Origin: Bryum argenteum
Lineage: Eukaryota; Streptophyta; Bryopsida; Bryales; Bryaceae
NCBI GenBank assembly: GCA_037043015.1
Contig: CM073325.1
Location: 4,962,501-5,026,500 of the forward strand
DNA: 64,000 bases
Reading direction: 5' to 3'
In this document: in pieces, positions 24,501 to 38,188 of the stretch
Position numbering within the stretch: position 1 is the stretch's first letter
How the letters are laid out: each line of letters opens with the position of its first letter
Notes under the pieces: generated by a model
What the model was told of the DNA's origin: nothing
Databases searched by the model: none
The model's input: the letters and a program-made list of their open reading frames with translations, nothing else
Position numbers and translations under genes: made by a program

Positions 24501-26809
24501 ATTTGCAATCACTCATATTGGTGTTGAGATAATCTTTAAGAAACCGCATCTTGATTATATTCTATACGCAATTAGTGTTGATTATACATTTCAGGCAATT
24601 GGCGTAAGTGTCAACAGACAAGGAAACACCGGAGATGAGTTTGATTGTTGTCTGACATACTTGCATATTCACGTACATGGTATCTTCAACTATAGGCATT
24701 GCCAACACATTAAGACAATGGCAAATTTATTTAAATGCATGCAGTTGCTCTATACTTAAATAATTATTTGTACAAATCCAGGTTTCTGCCTACCCAGTCT
24801 TTTCCTATAGAAAAATCAATGTAAAGTAACACAAGGTGCACATTTGACTACATTATTTGTCGTTGATTAGATTCTCAATTGGAACTAAAAAAATAGCTTT
24901 ATTTTGGATAGTTTGTTTCCGTTCATTTACTTTGTATATGGTGTTTTCATTATGTAATCTTAATGAAAAAACTTGTAGGCCTGTAATAGTAATTTTTAAA
25001 TGTGAGAGGGGCCTAAGAGTGGTTGCATGATTGTCGATGCAAAGTTACCGTCTACTGGAAGTGATATGTAGGTGATATGCAATTGGACCCAGCATTCGTG
25101 GCAAAAATTCGACCCGATTGCAAATCCAAGGTTATGTCACTTGTATGTGATATAAAGGATGCTTCCTAATAGGATGTCAATACTAGTTGCATGATTGCCA
25201 ATATACATTCCGTGGCTGGTAGTGAACCCAACACTAGTTCTCTTTATCAACAATGCACCTTATACGCACACCAAAATTCTTTATATCAACTTTCAACGTC
25301 ATAAGTTTCTACCCTTATATATTTATATCAGATCAAACCCCTATGTTCTAGCATATGCCCAGCTGGTTGCACTATATAAAATCATGGGTGACATTGGTGC
25401 TTTATTTATGTTGGCATTCTAGGACCTCTATTCTTTTTTCTCTTTTAGTTAAATCAAAACCACAAGAAAGAATGTACACCTATCCTTTGTTCATTTTCTT
25501 GAGTTCATGAACATACCAATGCAAGTAGAATTCAACATTCAATCAAATGATGAAAATATTGACATGGCTTAACTTCTATGTCATACTTGCATACCTTTGG
25601 AGTAAAGCCCTTTTGGGGGGTGATTGAGTATTAACAAGTAGTTATAACATAAGTAGCTCAATAATTTCTAGAATCGCTTTGTTGGAGCAAGGGAGCTCTA
25701 CTTGGAAAGAGGAATGTCGTAACTGCAATAAAAGCTAGCGTTACGTACAAAGTCCCGCCACTAGTGTGATGACATCGGAGCTTACATCCAGGGATAGGTC
25801 GAACGAACACTCTATTCACGACAACCTTTGAATAGGTTGGAGTTTCTCTTCTTCTATTATGTACAAGAATGTGAAGTGTTTACCTTGCTAGGAAGGCAAG
25901 ATAGAAGTGTTGACCGTGTTAGGAAGACAAGATAGTAAAATAACGCATTGAAGCCTACATTACCAATGGTTGGTCCAAAACCACACGCATGCCTTTCTTT
26001 CAATCAATAAAAGCAACAACCTATAATCAAACTAGTTTACCAATTTTATTTTATTTTTGTCTTCTATTTTTTACTATTTTTACTATATAAATATTTTACC
26101 ATTTAAATCAATATCTTACCATTCAGTTTCTATTTATTTTACTTTTTAAAAAATTACTGACAGCCAAATTTTACAGGGATAGTAATTTGAAGTGAATGAA
26201 AGTGAGGATGAGGGGAGCAGGTGGTGGCAGTGACTACTCCGTTAGCTCACGAGCTTTACTGCCACTGCTGGCCGAGGAGTAGGCAATCACATCATTTTGG
26301 CTGGCTACCCCCCTGGCCCTGGCCCCTGGCCCCTGCCTGGCAACAAATCCTCTTTAATAATCAGGGGCATCAAATCTATAATAATATCCCACATCAGAAG
26401 AATTGCAGTACTACTCACATGGCAAGGAATTATTGGAATTGGGAATCCTCCCTCGCAGGGGCACCTGCCATGTAATATCACAAATATCTAAACTATAATA
26501 TTAATAATATATATATATTTGTTTCTGTATCACCCCCTGTCCTTTACCTACTTGCAAATATAACCAATTCTGTACAGTCAATTGAATATTCAGTAAGGGG
26601 GAGTTGAAGTAAGATAGATTGATAGATAAGAACTCCAATCTTCAAATCAAAGATTGGCGTGAATACAACGTCTGTTCGTAATGCCTTTACCGCGATGGTC
26701 ACATGACAAAGAGGTAATAGAACAAAACTACTCACTCCTTTCGGGAATAGACGAGTTGAAGTAATAGATTGTGTAGGTCATTTACCTCAGTTGGTTTTAA
26801 AAGTTGCTA
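24501..26809. other. AT-rich intergenic DNA, no gene recognised
   Basis: Includes a SINE-like remnant at about 25730-25830 and a short less AT-rich patch at 26215-26470 with no protein-like frame. Confidence 0.4.
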
Positions 26810-27650
26810 TTAATCCCTAGCGGTGCCAAAAACCCCGTTACAATTGCCTTCTTTTTATGCAAGATGCAACTTTTCAATTTTTGATTGTTTTTGAAGTATG
26901 TAAACTGAGGATCTAGTAGCTGACTTGTACATTTATGTGTACGCCAAATCTTACATTCAGAATCGTGACCATTTGTGAGATCCTAACGTTCAATGTTTAA
27001 AGAAAAAGTTTTCTTTTGCTTGTTTCAAGAAGGATTGAGGAGTTTTGTGAGTCCAAAAAACCAATTTTCAGAAGAAAATTTAAAATGAGTATTCTTCAAA
27101 TTGTTGTTCCCAAGTGAGTTAGGTACATGTCTATATAAATTTTACCCTCATAGGACCTATAAAACCTAGAGAAAAACTTGTTTTTTCACGCAGAGGTGTG
27201 TTTGAAATTCAAATACAAAGGCCGGCCTTTGAAAATAAAAGAAAACATGCAAAGAATTATTGATTGAAATCCGGAGGGTGAGATCATGCCTTGGTTACCT
27301 TTACTATATGCTCAGAAAGCAAAACTTGAACATAAGTAAAATCTCAGCTTCCCGTGAATTCTTGAAGTCTCTACTTTTTAATTAATTTTGGGTAAATTTT
27401 GAGAATAAATGAGCATGTATATTGCGGTTTGGGCAGTTATGGGAGTTTCCAAATAATATTTTTGAACTTTGACTGTAAAAATCTCCTAATGTATGAGGAA
27501 TTTTTAAGAATGAGATGACTTTCGGGAAAGGTATGGGAAAACTCTACAACCCTCATAAAGTTCCAATGGCGTATGTTTATATTTAGTAATTGTGAGGCTG
27601 ATCATAGTCCAAATGTTGTGTTTCAGGTTGCCCTCTCCTTTAGGGGTTAA
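26810..27650. mobile_element. TTAA-end element, about 841 bp
   Basis: Left TTAATCCCTAGCGG and right CTCCTTTAGGGGTTAA. It matches the 838-bp element at 1854-2691 in order and spacing, for example the shared block around CCCAAGTGAGTTAGGTACATG. No transposase frame. Confidence 0.65.
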
Positions 27651-28393
27651 GGGAGAATGATTAATAATGGTTTAAATTTTAGATTTCCTAATTTGTGATC
27701 AAGTAAACATTGTAAGTAATATGTTGGGGTTTAAGTCTATATTTTTGTAGTAATAATATTACTTCCATCCAAGATCTAAGGAAGCTACTGAAGTTATCTC
27801 ATTTTCAGAGGGTCTAGATTTGGGCAATTTTCCTTTCTAGATTTTGGGTAGTTTCACCATTGCGAGACCATTTGCACAAAGAATTTTTCTCGTGGTTGTT
27901 TTTGGGTCAAGGGTGTTGATGATAACAAATCAATGTCTTGTTGGTGTTTTTGTCTTTGTAATAAGTCTATTGGTAGCATTCTCCTCTTCAAATGATTTGG
28001 CAATGTCAAGGTCTCATGAGTGAAGATTGTAATAATCTACACTAAGTCTATGACAAGATTGACAAGATTGTACAGTTAAGACACAAATAGTTTACTTTCA
28101 TATTTATCAAGGACTTTTTTTTGTAAGTGCATTTTTAGGCCTTAAATAGGTTGAGACATCTAGGGGTTGAAAGAGAATAAATTTCTTAAACTGAAGCATC
28201 ATACCTCAAATATATGTTTATTTTAATTTATTTGTGAAATCTTACATGAGGAAATTGTCTTTTTTTGAGTATACCAATCACAAAATATATATCAAGACAA
28301 AGTATGGCAATGATAAAATATAGCATTCTTTTCAAGTATGTTTTACTTTGCCATACTTTGTTTTGGAAAAGACGAAATGAAACTTTAACCTAT

Positions 28394-28661
28394 TTAACCC
28401 CTAAAGGTCCAAGAAAGCGGAAATCGCTTTTTGGAATTTCCGCAGGGAGAAAATTCAGCCAACTTTGACCATTATAATCTCAAAATTGGAGAAAAATTAA
28501 CGGTTCAAATTTGACATTCGAGAAAAGGGTCAAGTTAACTTCAAGATCCTACGGTTGGATCTTCTAATCAATGCTTAGATTGAGTTTCTTTGCACCTGAA
28601 GTAGAAGAAGGTTCTTTTTGATATTTTAAACAATTTTGTATCAAGGACCTTTAGGGGTTAA
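28394..28661. mobile_element. TTAA-end element, 268 bp
   Basis: TTAACCCCTAAAGGTCC at the left and GGACCTTTAGGGGTTAA at the right: exact 17-base inverted ends, both including TTAA. The best-preserved member of the family and nearly the same length as those at 13580 (269 bp) and 51139 (268 bp). Confidence 0.8.
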
Positions 28662-28688
28662 AGGCCATAGTGAATAGAGTGTTCATTT

Positions 28689-28866
28689 GACCTATCATTG
28701 GATGTATACTGAGATCTATACTTTGACTTACTTTGACCTATCATTGGATGTATGCTCGGATCTATACTTTGACTTACTTTGACCTATCATTGGATATATG
28801 CTCGGATCTATACTTTGACTTACTTTGACATATCATTGGATGTAGTCCCTGCTCTATACTTTGACT
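28689..28866. repeat. 46-bp tandem repeat, about 3.9 copies
   Basis: The unit starts GACCTATCATTGGATGTATG and ends ATACTTTGACTTACTTT; copies 2 and 3 are almost identical. The start of the unit is the inverse of 'catacatccaaggataggt' at 7.74 kb and a similar block at 25.79 kb, so the array grew out of a dispersed repeat. Confidence 0.85.
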
Positions 28867-28869
28867 AGG

Positions 28870-30590
28870 TTCCTTTAGTCTCCTTCTCTTATTTAGAACA
28901 ATTATTTTGTTTACCAAGTTAAGATTCTTCTCATTATTCCTTTGGGCTCCCTGAACGTCGTATAGCCAATCTGTTGGGAAAGTAAAATGACATCTACTTC
29001 ATTAAATGTAGCGAGTCTTACCCATTTGGCCTATTGGAAATGCCCTAAAGAGTTATGTCGATGGCCTGTTGGGAATGCCCTAAAGAGTTACGCCGATGAA
29101 CTTGTATGCAAGCTCCATTAGATGAGAGCAAAACTAGTGCCTCAAGTTGAAGCCCATAACGAATGAAAAATGAATGAAGAAACTTGTTGCACAGAATAGA
29201 ATCCACTTATTGTAAAAGATCCTACTCTCGGTACTCTCTTTTTTAAATTTTTTTTAGAGTTAAAAATTTCCAACCATGGATCTTTTTCTGTTTGCCGTAC
29301 AGCCTGGTTTTGGGGGGGCTGGATATGTTGGTGAATATGCTGAACTTTCGTTATGCCTTTTCAAAGTTTGTGGCGTGAATGTTAGGCCATCTCCACTCTA
29401 ATACCACAAAGTCATCCTCTCCAAGTAGCAAGCTACTTTGGTTCATGATTGTATTTTTGCTCGATTGATAAATACATTGATTGGTTCAAAAATAAAATTT
29501 TTGTATGTTAGCACAAAAAAGTAGGACTCTCGAACCAAATAGTTATTTAGACCAAATAAATAGAATCATTTTCAGAATTTTCTAGCAGGTAACACATTTA
29601 TTTGGTTTTGAGGGCTTTGCGAAAATGATTTCGGCAATTTTTTAAAATTTTCCTTCATTTGTTAGGAGGTAATTCGATCATCAATGGCGCAAATTTCACC
29701 ATGGATGATTTGTAATGAAGTTAGTAGAGCAAGCAATTTGTGTGCATGAGCAAAGGTGATAGAAGATTGGGCTTGTTGAGGATTATTATATCTCGACACT
29801 TCAAAAATTTGTTTTGAAAGTTTGATGATGGATTTGTAAATGTTCTTAAAATGGCACATTTTAGAATGTTTACGATGAGTACATTGTACAACAGTCCTCA
29901 AAGCTGAGAAATCTTACACCATAGTAGGTTTGGTCTTCAATGAATGATTTTTATTTTTTTTTGAAAAAATAAGGTTCATATGCCATAAATAGATTTTTTT
30001 GCAATTTGTTCTTTTGTTTTTTTGGAAAATCCTATGCAAAGGAGATAGATGAATCCGAGGCTCTGACTATTGCAGTAATTCATCGAGTTGATTGCTGCAG
30101 TAACACATAATATGCCAACTTTTTGTTCCTCTTAGCTTGTATTTCTAAGTTTTTTAAGTTTTTTGAAAATATAATTATTTATGAACGAACTTGCTGTAGT
30201 GGTACAATATACCAACTAATGCAATTTTCATGGTATTGGCTACTCTTGACAGTGTGCCAATATTGAGTTGGCTACCTTAGTTTTCCATATGCTACATTTT
30301 GAATAGGCGGTTTTCGAGATACATTGTCGCGGCAGGAACATAAAGCAATTATAGGAAGCCAATCTTATTTATTGATTTTCAAATCATTTGGTATTTGATT
30401 GGTGTTGAATAACCGCTTTCTTATCTAGTACTTTCTAAGTTGTCAACTTTTTATAATTTTTCATCTCAAGTTTTTTGATATATTTATCTTATTTTCTCCC
30501 CAGTACAACAAAATTTTGTTTTACGGTTCTCACTATTCTTGAGACGATAAATACTTTAACACCTAAGGTGAGCCAAGCCCAAATCTCGTC
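28870..30590. other. AT-rich intergenic DNA, no gene recognised
   Basis: No exon-like sequence. A CGCCGATG / TTATGTCGATGGCC pair near 29050-29100 is a short local duplication (GGGAATGCCCTAAAGAGTTA). Confidence 0.4.
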
Positions 30591-30917
30591 GATTGGACTC
30601 TGGTCAACCTCTAAGTTACTATTTTAAATTTGTATAAAGTTGAAACCTCTTCCAATTTGCAAAGTCTTTCTGTAGCTTTCCAAAAAGTCATCTCATGGTC
30701 CAGAATTCCTCATACCTTAGGAGATATCTACGGCCAGAATTTGGCAACACTATTCGAGATTTGCCTAAAATTGCCCAAACCACTAATTTATTCTAAAAAA
30801 TTTCCCAAAACTTCAAAACTCCATTAAAAATTAAGATTTTACTTTTTCTTAAGTTATGTTTTTCTTTACAATTTTGAGGGTTTTTGGCTTTTTGAGGGTC
30901 CCCGCTTTTAGGGTTTA
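30590..30917 (-). mobile_element. Partial reverse copy of the 0.84-kb TTAA-end element
   Basis: GAATTCCTCATACCTTAGGAG followed by AATTTGGCAACACTATTCGAG is the reverse of the 'ACTTTGACTGTAAAAATCTC' region of the 27.4 kb copy. Only the central part is recognisable. Confidence 0.4.
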
Positions 30918-31384
30918 AATTCACATTACTCTTGATCCACATATCATATCTCCAATTTGATTAGTCGTCATCAAACAACAAAAATATACACTTCCAAAAG
31001 ACACCTCTTCAAGGAGGAAGGATTTTCTCCAAGGACCCGAGATCTCTTTCCAAAGACGAGCAAGAGAGCAAAAAAACTTTTTGCCTTCCTGTATTTAGAT
31101 TATAAGTTTAAGACCATGTATACTTAAGAATTCCATAACTCTCGATCCACAAGATGGATCCACAATCTGATTAGTGCCAATAGAACAACAAGATTATTGC
31201 CAACTTAAAAAACAAAAAGTATACATTTCCACCTACACCTTTCTTGTCTCATGTCATGATGAACTCAATCTCCCATTGCTAAGATAAACAAAACAAAATG
31301 AACCATTTGCCTTAAGTATATAGACAAATCTCACATTCATGTAGGATATACTTCATGTGAGTATATTATTCACTTATTGAGGCA

Positions 31385-31735
31385 CCACGGGCCTTGGCTT
31401 GGTGATTGGGGCTCATGGCCCGCAATGAGGAGGTCGTGATTCTATTCCCCATGCCGGCATGGTGCTCACCACCATAGTCCACTCAACTATGGTGAGGTCC
31501 TTGGACCTTGTTGTATGGGTACCTCAAAGCTCTTTAAGAGATACTATGTAAAGTATCTTCAATGTACTAATAACTAGCTAAAAACTAGCGTAGTTACAGT
31601 GTCCACCCTCGAAAGGGGGAAGTAGTAGTGTCCCAATTTCCCCTTGTCTAGTGGGCATCGGATTATTAGCATTACGAACAGACACTTCATTCATGCCGAC
31701 CACTTAGAAAGGGACCGAACTATCTATCTATCTTC
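31385..31735 (+). repeat. Interspersed repeat, SINE-like (copy 2)
   Basis: The head resembles a tRNA-derived promoter: TTGGCTTGGTGATTGGGGC (box A-like) and, about 35 bases on, GGTCGTGATTCTATTCC (box B-like). The body matches 5840-6205 closely and the tail ends in (CTAT)n/ATTTATTTACTT. This suits a tRNA-derived SINE, but neither target duplications nor an A tail are clear. Confidence 0.5.
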
Positions 31736-31879
31736 ACTCATTCATTTATTTACTTATCTAAATATAATATTTCATCTTTCGTCATGAATCCAATTTACAA
31801 AGTGATAAGTTACATTTGGGTCTAATTGACTCGAAACTTTGGAACCATTGAATTGATACCCTAAATAATGTAAAATAGT

Positions 31880-32105
31880 TACCGCCCCTTCCGACGTGCA
31901 CGCGAGATGTCGGAGAGAGAGACGATGAGATCTTTGTTGCTTTTGCATCGTTTCGGGTGACTGATTGCTCCTCGAAAATAGCTACAACAAAGTAACAGAA
32001 CATCATCAGCCATTGCTCTCAAGATCATGAAAGCTCTGAAATCGCGATGGCGATGGTGAATTAGGGTTTGAAAAATTATCTAGGGTTTAGAGATCAGGAT
32101 CAGCG
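31880..32105 (+). promoter_or_regulatory. Promoter/5' leader of the PPPDE gene with telo-box motifs
   Basis: Two AGGGTTT telo-box motifs (32063-32069 and 32082-32088) lie within 45 bases upstream of the ATG at 32106. Such motifs are common near starts of broadly expressed plant genes. No clear TATA box. Confidence 0.5.
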
Positions 32106-33656
32106 ATGGCGGAGGTGACACTGCACGTGTACGATATCACGAACAGCATGAACGTGCGCGCGAATTCCGCAATTCAAGGCTTGAATCGATTTATGCGCGG
32201 CGGGATCGGAATTGGAGGCATCTTCCATGGCGCTGTCGAGGTATCAATCAATTTCCAATCCTATCGAACGAACGAACGAGAGTATCCTGTTATTTGAGAA
32301 TTGGTGTTGATCGCTTTCTGGATTGCGCGCAGGTGTATAATAAGGAATGGTCATTTGGATACTGTGAGGTTGGGAGCGGTGTTTTCCACTGTCAACCGAA
32401 ACGGAACCCTATGTACACGTACAGGGAGAGTATACCATTGGGAAGGACGTCGTTGACGCGCGTGCGGGTGGAAGCAGTTGTGGAAGAGTTGAGTCAAGAT
32501 TGGCTGGGTGAATCGTATGATCTTCTGGCAAGGAACTGTAATCATTTCTGCGATGCCTTTTGTGTCAGGCTTGGCGTCGAGAGAGTACCATGTAAATCCC
32601 CTTTCACTCACCGTATTCGCTCTTTCACGCAGTAAATTGTGGAGTATGCTGAATTTTTATCACTTGTTTTGTGACAGTATGGGTGAATAGATTTGCGAAT
32701 GCCGGTGATGCTGCAATCTTAGCAGTCGGAAACACTATCGATCGGGTAAATGGCTGCCCTATAGTACTCCCTTTGTTGATGTCAATTTATCCGATTCAGC
32801 GAAAGAAATTTGACAAAGGTCTCGATACTACTCATTGAACGTACCTGAAAAATTTATGTAGTGCTGCTCAGGAACATAGCCTGCCTCTGATCGCTGTATA
32901 TACATCTTCTCTACTATATTGCTCAATATGTAGTCGAAATGGAAAGTGTGGAATTTCACTTCAACAGATATGTTCAGATCTGTTCTCTTATGCACACCCT
33001 GAGTCCATTGGAGATTTTAGTCGGCTTCCTGTATAGATCTGATTCAGTGAAATAAATTGGACAGAAGGGCTTGGTTTCACTTATCCAACATAGCTGAAAA
33101 GAATTATATAGTGTTGCTCAGTATGATCGCGTATGATACATTGACTTCACTAATCTGCTCATGGGAGTCGTGAGTGTTCAACGTAGTTCCAACTTCCACA
33201 ACATTGTATGAAATTTACCTTCTGTTTTTCGTAACCGATTATGTTTGAAGTTAAGCATTTCGTTTGTTAGCCGTGTGTCTGGAGAATGCTATGTATGATC
33301 ACTAGAGAGTTTTAACTCGAATACGAGTGTGAAAAGGAATAAGGACACCTTCGCTTGTTTCTTTTTCTCTTCCTAAGGATGAGCTCTTTTCATTGTGGCA
33401 GTTGATTCAAGCCAAAGATGACGTGGTGTTAGCAAGCAGCCGTGCGATGCAGTTCATGTTTGGATCTTCGGCATCTTCATCAGCTCCTCCGACGCCAGAA
33501 ACTCCTGGTAACACAAGCATAACACATCCGGGAACTCCATTGAAAATTTCATATAATAGTTCGCCGTTATCATCAGTGGAAAGTGGTAGTGTCATATCGG
33601 CTTCTGATGATGATGATGATGTCGTCGAGCATTCATCACCACCACCACCAGCATGA
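32106..33656 (+). CDS. DeSI-like PPPDE peptidase (238 aa, 4 exons)
   Basis: Exons 32106-32240, 32333-32591, 32678-32745 and 33402-33656; the last intron is 656 nt. The phases join to 717 nt. The PPPDE fold is recognised from VTLHVYDITN at the N-terminus, the catalytic His in GGIFHGAVE (about residues 37-45) and the catalytic Cys in LARNCNHFCDAFC. This His-Cys dyad, with the NCNHF signature, defines the DeSI/PPPDE family of cysteine peptidases, which remove SUMO or ubiquitin from substrates. The C-terminal 85 residues (exon 4) are Ser/Pro-rich with an Asp run and a poly-Pro end, probably disordered. An AATAAA signal lies at 33847-33852. The closest plant type is the 'deSI-like' group; which modifier it cleaves cannot be told from sequence. 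Confidence 0.9.
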
Positions 33657-33859
33657 GATCCTTGTGTACAAATTCTCAGCTTACAGTGCCAGCTTCATTT
33701 GAGTAGTGTACAGATATCCCTACAGTAGGTACATTTCGATAAACACCAATGGTATAGTGTTGATGTGCTTGTGTCTGCCTCTAGTGCATTTTTACACTGA
33801 CATGTTTGCGGATGCTCCGGTAGCACCCAAACTGCCGTAATTGTCTAATAAAGTGTACA

Positions 33860-36800
33860 CCAGTTTTGGTTGACGTTCTCATTTTGAATGAAACTGCAGA
33901 TTATGTGCTTCTGAGTAACGTGTTTTGGGGCTCGCTTTTGGTGTTTTTCAGTTTTTGATATGTTTCGATTACTTTGAGCGCTACAGATCTTCTCAGTAGT
34001 TGGATTCGTTGGATGGGTTCAGTGTTTTTTATTTATTATTTCCATGGGATGGATCATAACATTCTTGAGCAGTTGTCACGACTTTGTTTCGTATTATCAC
34101 ATTATGTGTAGAGGATAAATGACTACCATTTTGTACCATTCCTAGCTTGATAAAGTCCTCTGGAAGTTGTATTTGGTTGCAGGGAAAAGAGTCTTAGTGC
34201 ACATTAGAATAGGAGAAGGTAGTGTTGGATTCGAGTTTGTTGGGTAGGATTTTGGAAGGTCCATCGAGATGATGTGTGTTTGTATTTTTCTTTGAAGTAA
34301 TTATCTAAGAATTAATCTAATTAAGTTAGATTAGGTTGTTGAGAGAAAATTTTAATCATTTAAGAAACATTCATATGGATAGCAAGAAGGGTAATTGTTT
34401 TCAGTGTTGGGAGCTTTTTTTGTAGAATTAGAAAGGAACAATAGCCTCAATATTTAATGTAGTGATGAGTTCTCACAATTGCTCAAGAATGCTATCAATG
34501 TATAGGTTGTTATTTTGAATCTCGAGTAAGAAAAAGACGGAGAGGAGCGGGTGGAAGCCCCGAGAGAAAACGCAGAGGAAAACGTCTGGAATGCCCAATA
34601 ATCACCATGAAGAGGGGGGAGGGACACTTGTTCCTTCATCGACTGAAAAGAAGATCTGTGTTTTCTTGGAAGAGTCGAGTATTAGTTGGATTTTGGATTT
34701 TATCATTTTTGTCTCTTTGGTTATGGGAACTTTTGGCTAGAAGACCCGATTTCAAAGTAAGACCTCCATCTTGTATTTTCTCTGGACAATTGTTTTGAGT
34801 TTTAAATCACAAGAACCTAAGCCGATTCCTTCTTAACCAAATCGTACTTTCAAGTATGCCAAGTTACATATGATGGCAAGTATTGGTGTTTTCACCTCAC
34901 CCAATCTTCATTCCAACAACACTACATTGTGCAACCTACACCAATTAACTTGAACATGTTATAGCTCTCCAACTTTTGATGTTTTGTTGGGGGCAATTTC
35001 AACCAAGAAACTGAATACTACAAGTATGAATGTCTTTTTGTAGTGGAATAATATCTTTTAAATATGAGATTTTAGCCTTCATGAAGAGTTGATATAGATT
35101 AATGTGTGGCATTTTGTATACCTCTGATATCAAGATCTCCTGTACATTATTGTAACATGTATATGTAATGGAGCCATGTAGGTGCTATAAGGCGATCCAT
35201 CATTGACAATGAGCGGGTCTCCTTGTTTATGTAAGTCGGAATCTAAACATGAACTACTAAGAAGTAGACATGCTTCAGACTATTTGTTTAGAAGTAACTC
35301 ATTTTAAATATGGAGGAAGTGCACAAATTGATCAAGTGAACTTATTATTTTAAGCATTGACATCAAGACTCTCCCATGGTATACAAATGTCAAAAAATTC
35401 TTAAAGTTTGAACATCCATGTTGCTACATTAGAAAGTAACATCCAAAATTGCATGTTGATGTATCAGGCAAAGAATTAGAGATGCAAATGTACAACAACT
35501 ATGGAGGACAATATTTCGCATTCCTCAAAACTCGGATTTTCATCAAATTGAACAACAAGGGTTGCCTCATAGTGGTAATGTACAATTGGAGCCTAATGTA
35601 CAATTGGAACCTAATGCTTGTGTTGATGACCCTCTCCTGCCACCTCCATCCACGTAATGAACTTTAGCTCCATGATCATGGTAGGTTGGATTTGCATATA
35701 GTAAAAATTTTAATATTATTGAAAATATGCATTGACTTTGGCATTAAAAGTACTACACAATCAGGGTATATGATACACTCTTACATAAATTATGGTTGTG
35801 AAATAGCCTTGGTTAGTCATTTGTAACTCTATTTTTAGAACCAAGCTTGATGATATTTATAGCGGGAGGCAAGTAGGCGGTTGTGCTAGAGAGTTTCCAA
35901 GCGACATGGCTTGCAGGTTGTATTTTTGTAAAGTGTTGGGCTTGCGTAAGAGATACAATGAATCTTGTGGGGGTGGATCTCCCCTTTTCAATGTATGGAC
36001 TTCCCTTGACCTCATTAAACAAAAAATCAAGAAAACTTTCTTGCCATACTAAAGAATTGGGGTTTTACTAAAACTTTTTAAATTGTAATCAAAATGTCCT
36101 TATATTGAGAGAATTATACCTATTTCTATCACTCATAGAGGGAAATCCTTGTAGTCATTGTTTCACTAGAAACTTCACCAAAAGTTACAAGTTATACCAT
36201 CGATAAGTTGAATCTTGTAGCTAATTGATTTTTGGTGTAATTTTCATTAATTCTAAGGTTGTTGATGATACTGGTTTTAGAACTATAAACATGAGGTAGA
36301 CACATCTAAAGTGGTGTTTTACATCATTCAGTTTTTATCTTTGTAATAGTTATTTGATTTGGAGTATGTATGAGTGCCATACATAAGAAACTTAAACTAT
36401 TTTAAATTTAAGCTTTGATCTGCGATAACTTTTGCATACAAGTTTTAAAACACATGTTCTTTGGTGCATTGATTTCTCATATGCTTGCCTACAAAAATGT
36501 GTAAGACCATCATGAATTTGATAAGAGGAGATGGGAATAATAGCAATATTCTCCATTTTGGATATCTCAACCTTTGTTGTTTACTACCTTGCAAGGTAGG
36601 TTGTTTTGTCTTCGTTGCATGTGTGTGAGTTTTCAATTATTGACATTACAAATTATAGCATATGGAAGATATAACCAATGCAAATTATTTTGATTCTCCA
36701 TGTGTCTCATGTTCTCATTTGCTTCTATATTTACTATGATGAGCTATGATGTACCCTACAATTACCTTCTTTTGGAGTTAGTGGAGTAGCCTTCACTATA

Positions 36801-37640
36801 CAAGAGTAGTCTATTAGTGTTGCAAACGTTGAATACAAACCAAAATGCTAAATGTCACACCTCAACTTTATGTTTTAATACTAATATTTGAGACATAACA
36901 CTAAAAATGAAATCATGGAAATTTTAAAGATGGGAAGAAATTAAAGAAATTGGGGGCTCGAAGAGAGAGAGCATGGATTGCATTGGCCACCAAAATTGTA
37001 CTCTAATCTCATAAATCTTGAGAACTGGTGTATTGTTCGATTTTTGATAATTGCACTAATTCTCATATAACACTAATCAACACCTTTAGTGTATTGGAAA
37101 AATGTAGAGTTTCTACCAAGTTCTCAACCAAGATGTCTACTCCGCCAAATCTAATGGAATGAGTCACTTTTGCTTGGTGGAAATTGCACCCTTTTCCACT
37201 AGTCCTTACGGGGTGTAATCTATAACTAATGATGGGTTATCAACGATTGGGAAGATCTCACAACTAGTTGTAAGTCAACTGAATGAAACTACAAACTAGA
37301 GTTGTTGATAATTTGATCTTTCCACCTCTACATATTGTGATTTACATCTCCAACACCTAATTATAATTACAAGTTTGAGTTTAAGAGCTTAGATATTTGT
37401 ATTAGTAAGCTTCATATGATTTTGTTATCAAATTAAGTTATTTACAGACGATGTTTGAAAAATTAGGGATAAAAACTTTAAATTACGTACAAATAAGTCT
37501 TGTACCGTCACTTTTCTAACTAAAATTCCTTGAAGATTCCAAACTCCAATATAAAAATATTTGTTTCCAAAATAAAGAATACAAAAACAACCAACTCATG
37601 CGGAATATTTTCTTGGTGCCCAAAATATGGGGCAAAAACC
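33860..37640. other. AT-rich intergenic DNA, no gene recognised
   Basis: No protein-like frame or delimited transposon that I can support, apart from scattered short repeats. Confidence 0.4.
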
Positions 37641-37644
37641 ACTA

Positions 37645-37880
37645 CGCTAGAAAGGTAGATTAATGTTAGATTTTTATAAATTTGAAAGTGCTTTAAGTTT
37701 TTACTTCCGATAAAAATTAACTACCAAGAGTTTAGATTCCAATATTATGAAAGAATCCCCATCTTGACCAATGTAGGGGGTAAACATATAAACCAGCAGT
37801 AAAAACTTATAACATGTTTATATAAATTAGTGTATCTAACACTAATCTAACACTAATCTACTAATCTACCTATTTAGTGT
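37645..37880. mobile_element. Diverged copy of the 30-bp-TIR element
   Basis: Interior GTAAAAACTTATAACATGTT, the right end GTGTATCTAACACTAATC and the left GATTAATGTTAGATTTTTATA match the 2992-3256 element. Its right end has an expanded ATCTAACACTA repeat. Confidence 0.5.
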
Positions 37881-38188
37881 ACCCTTGCACCTGGCATCTC
37901 CCTCTGGCTTCAGTAAGGACACTCCATCAAGGCGCCGCCAAAAGCAGCAGCCCTAGATCCACAAGATTGCGAAACATCAGGAGCATCTCCCAATCACAAC
38001 ATCATCACTATTAATGGACACTCCACAGAATGATTAGCACACCTAATCCCTTCTTCAACCTGAAGAATCTCACACTCCCAATCCCAGCTAATCACTCTTT
38101 CGATTCAAGCTTTTCAGCTCACTGATTGTGATCGCCTCTTCGAGAATTCAAGCTTTTCCACTGACTGATTGTGTTGTGGGCTTCATCG

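Noticed and set aside
31385-31470. tRNA gene at the head of the SINE-like repeat
   Set aside because: Box A- and B-like words are present but no cloverleaf with paired stems and anticodon arm could be drawn.
32351-32611. 86-codon minus-strand frame in the PPPDE gene
   Set aside because: It is the shadow of exon 2, whose plus-strand protein contains the catalytic NCNHF motif.
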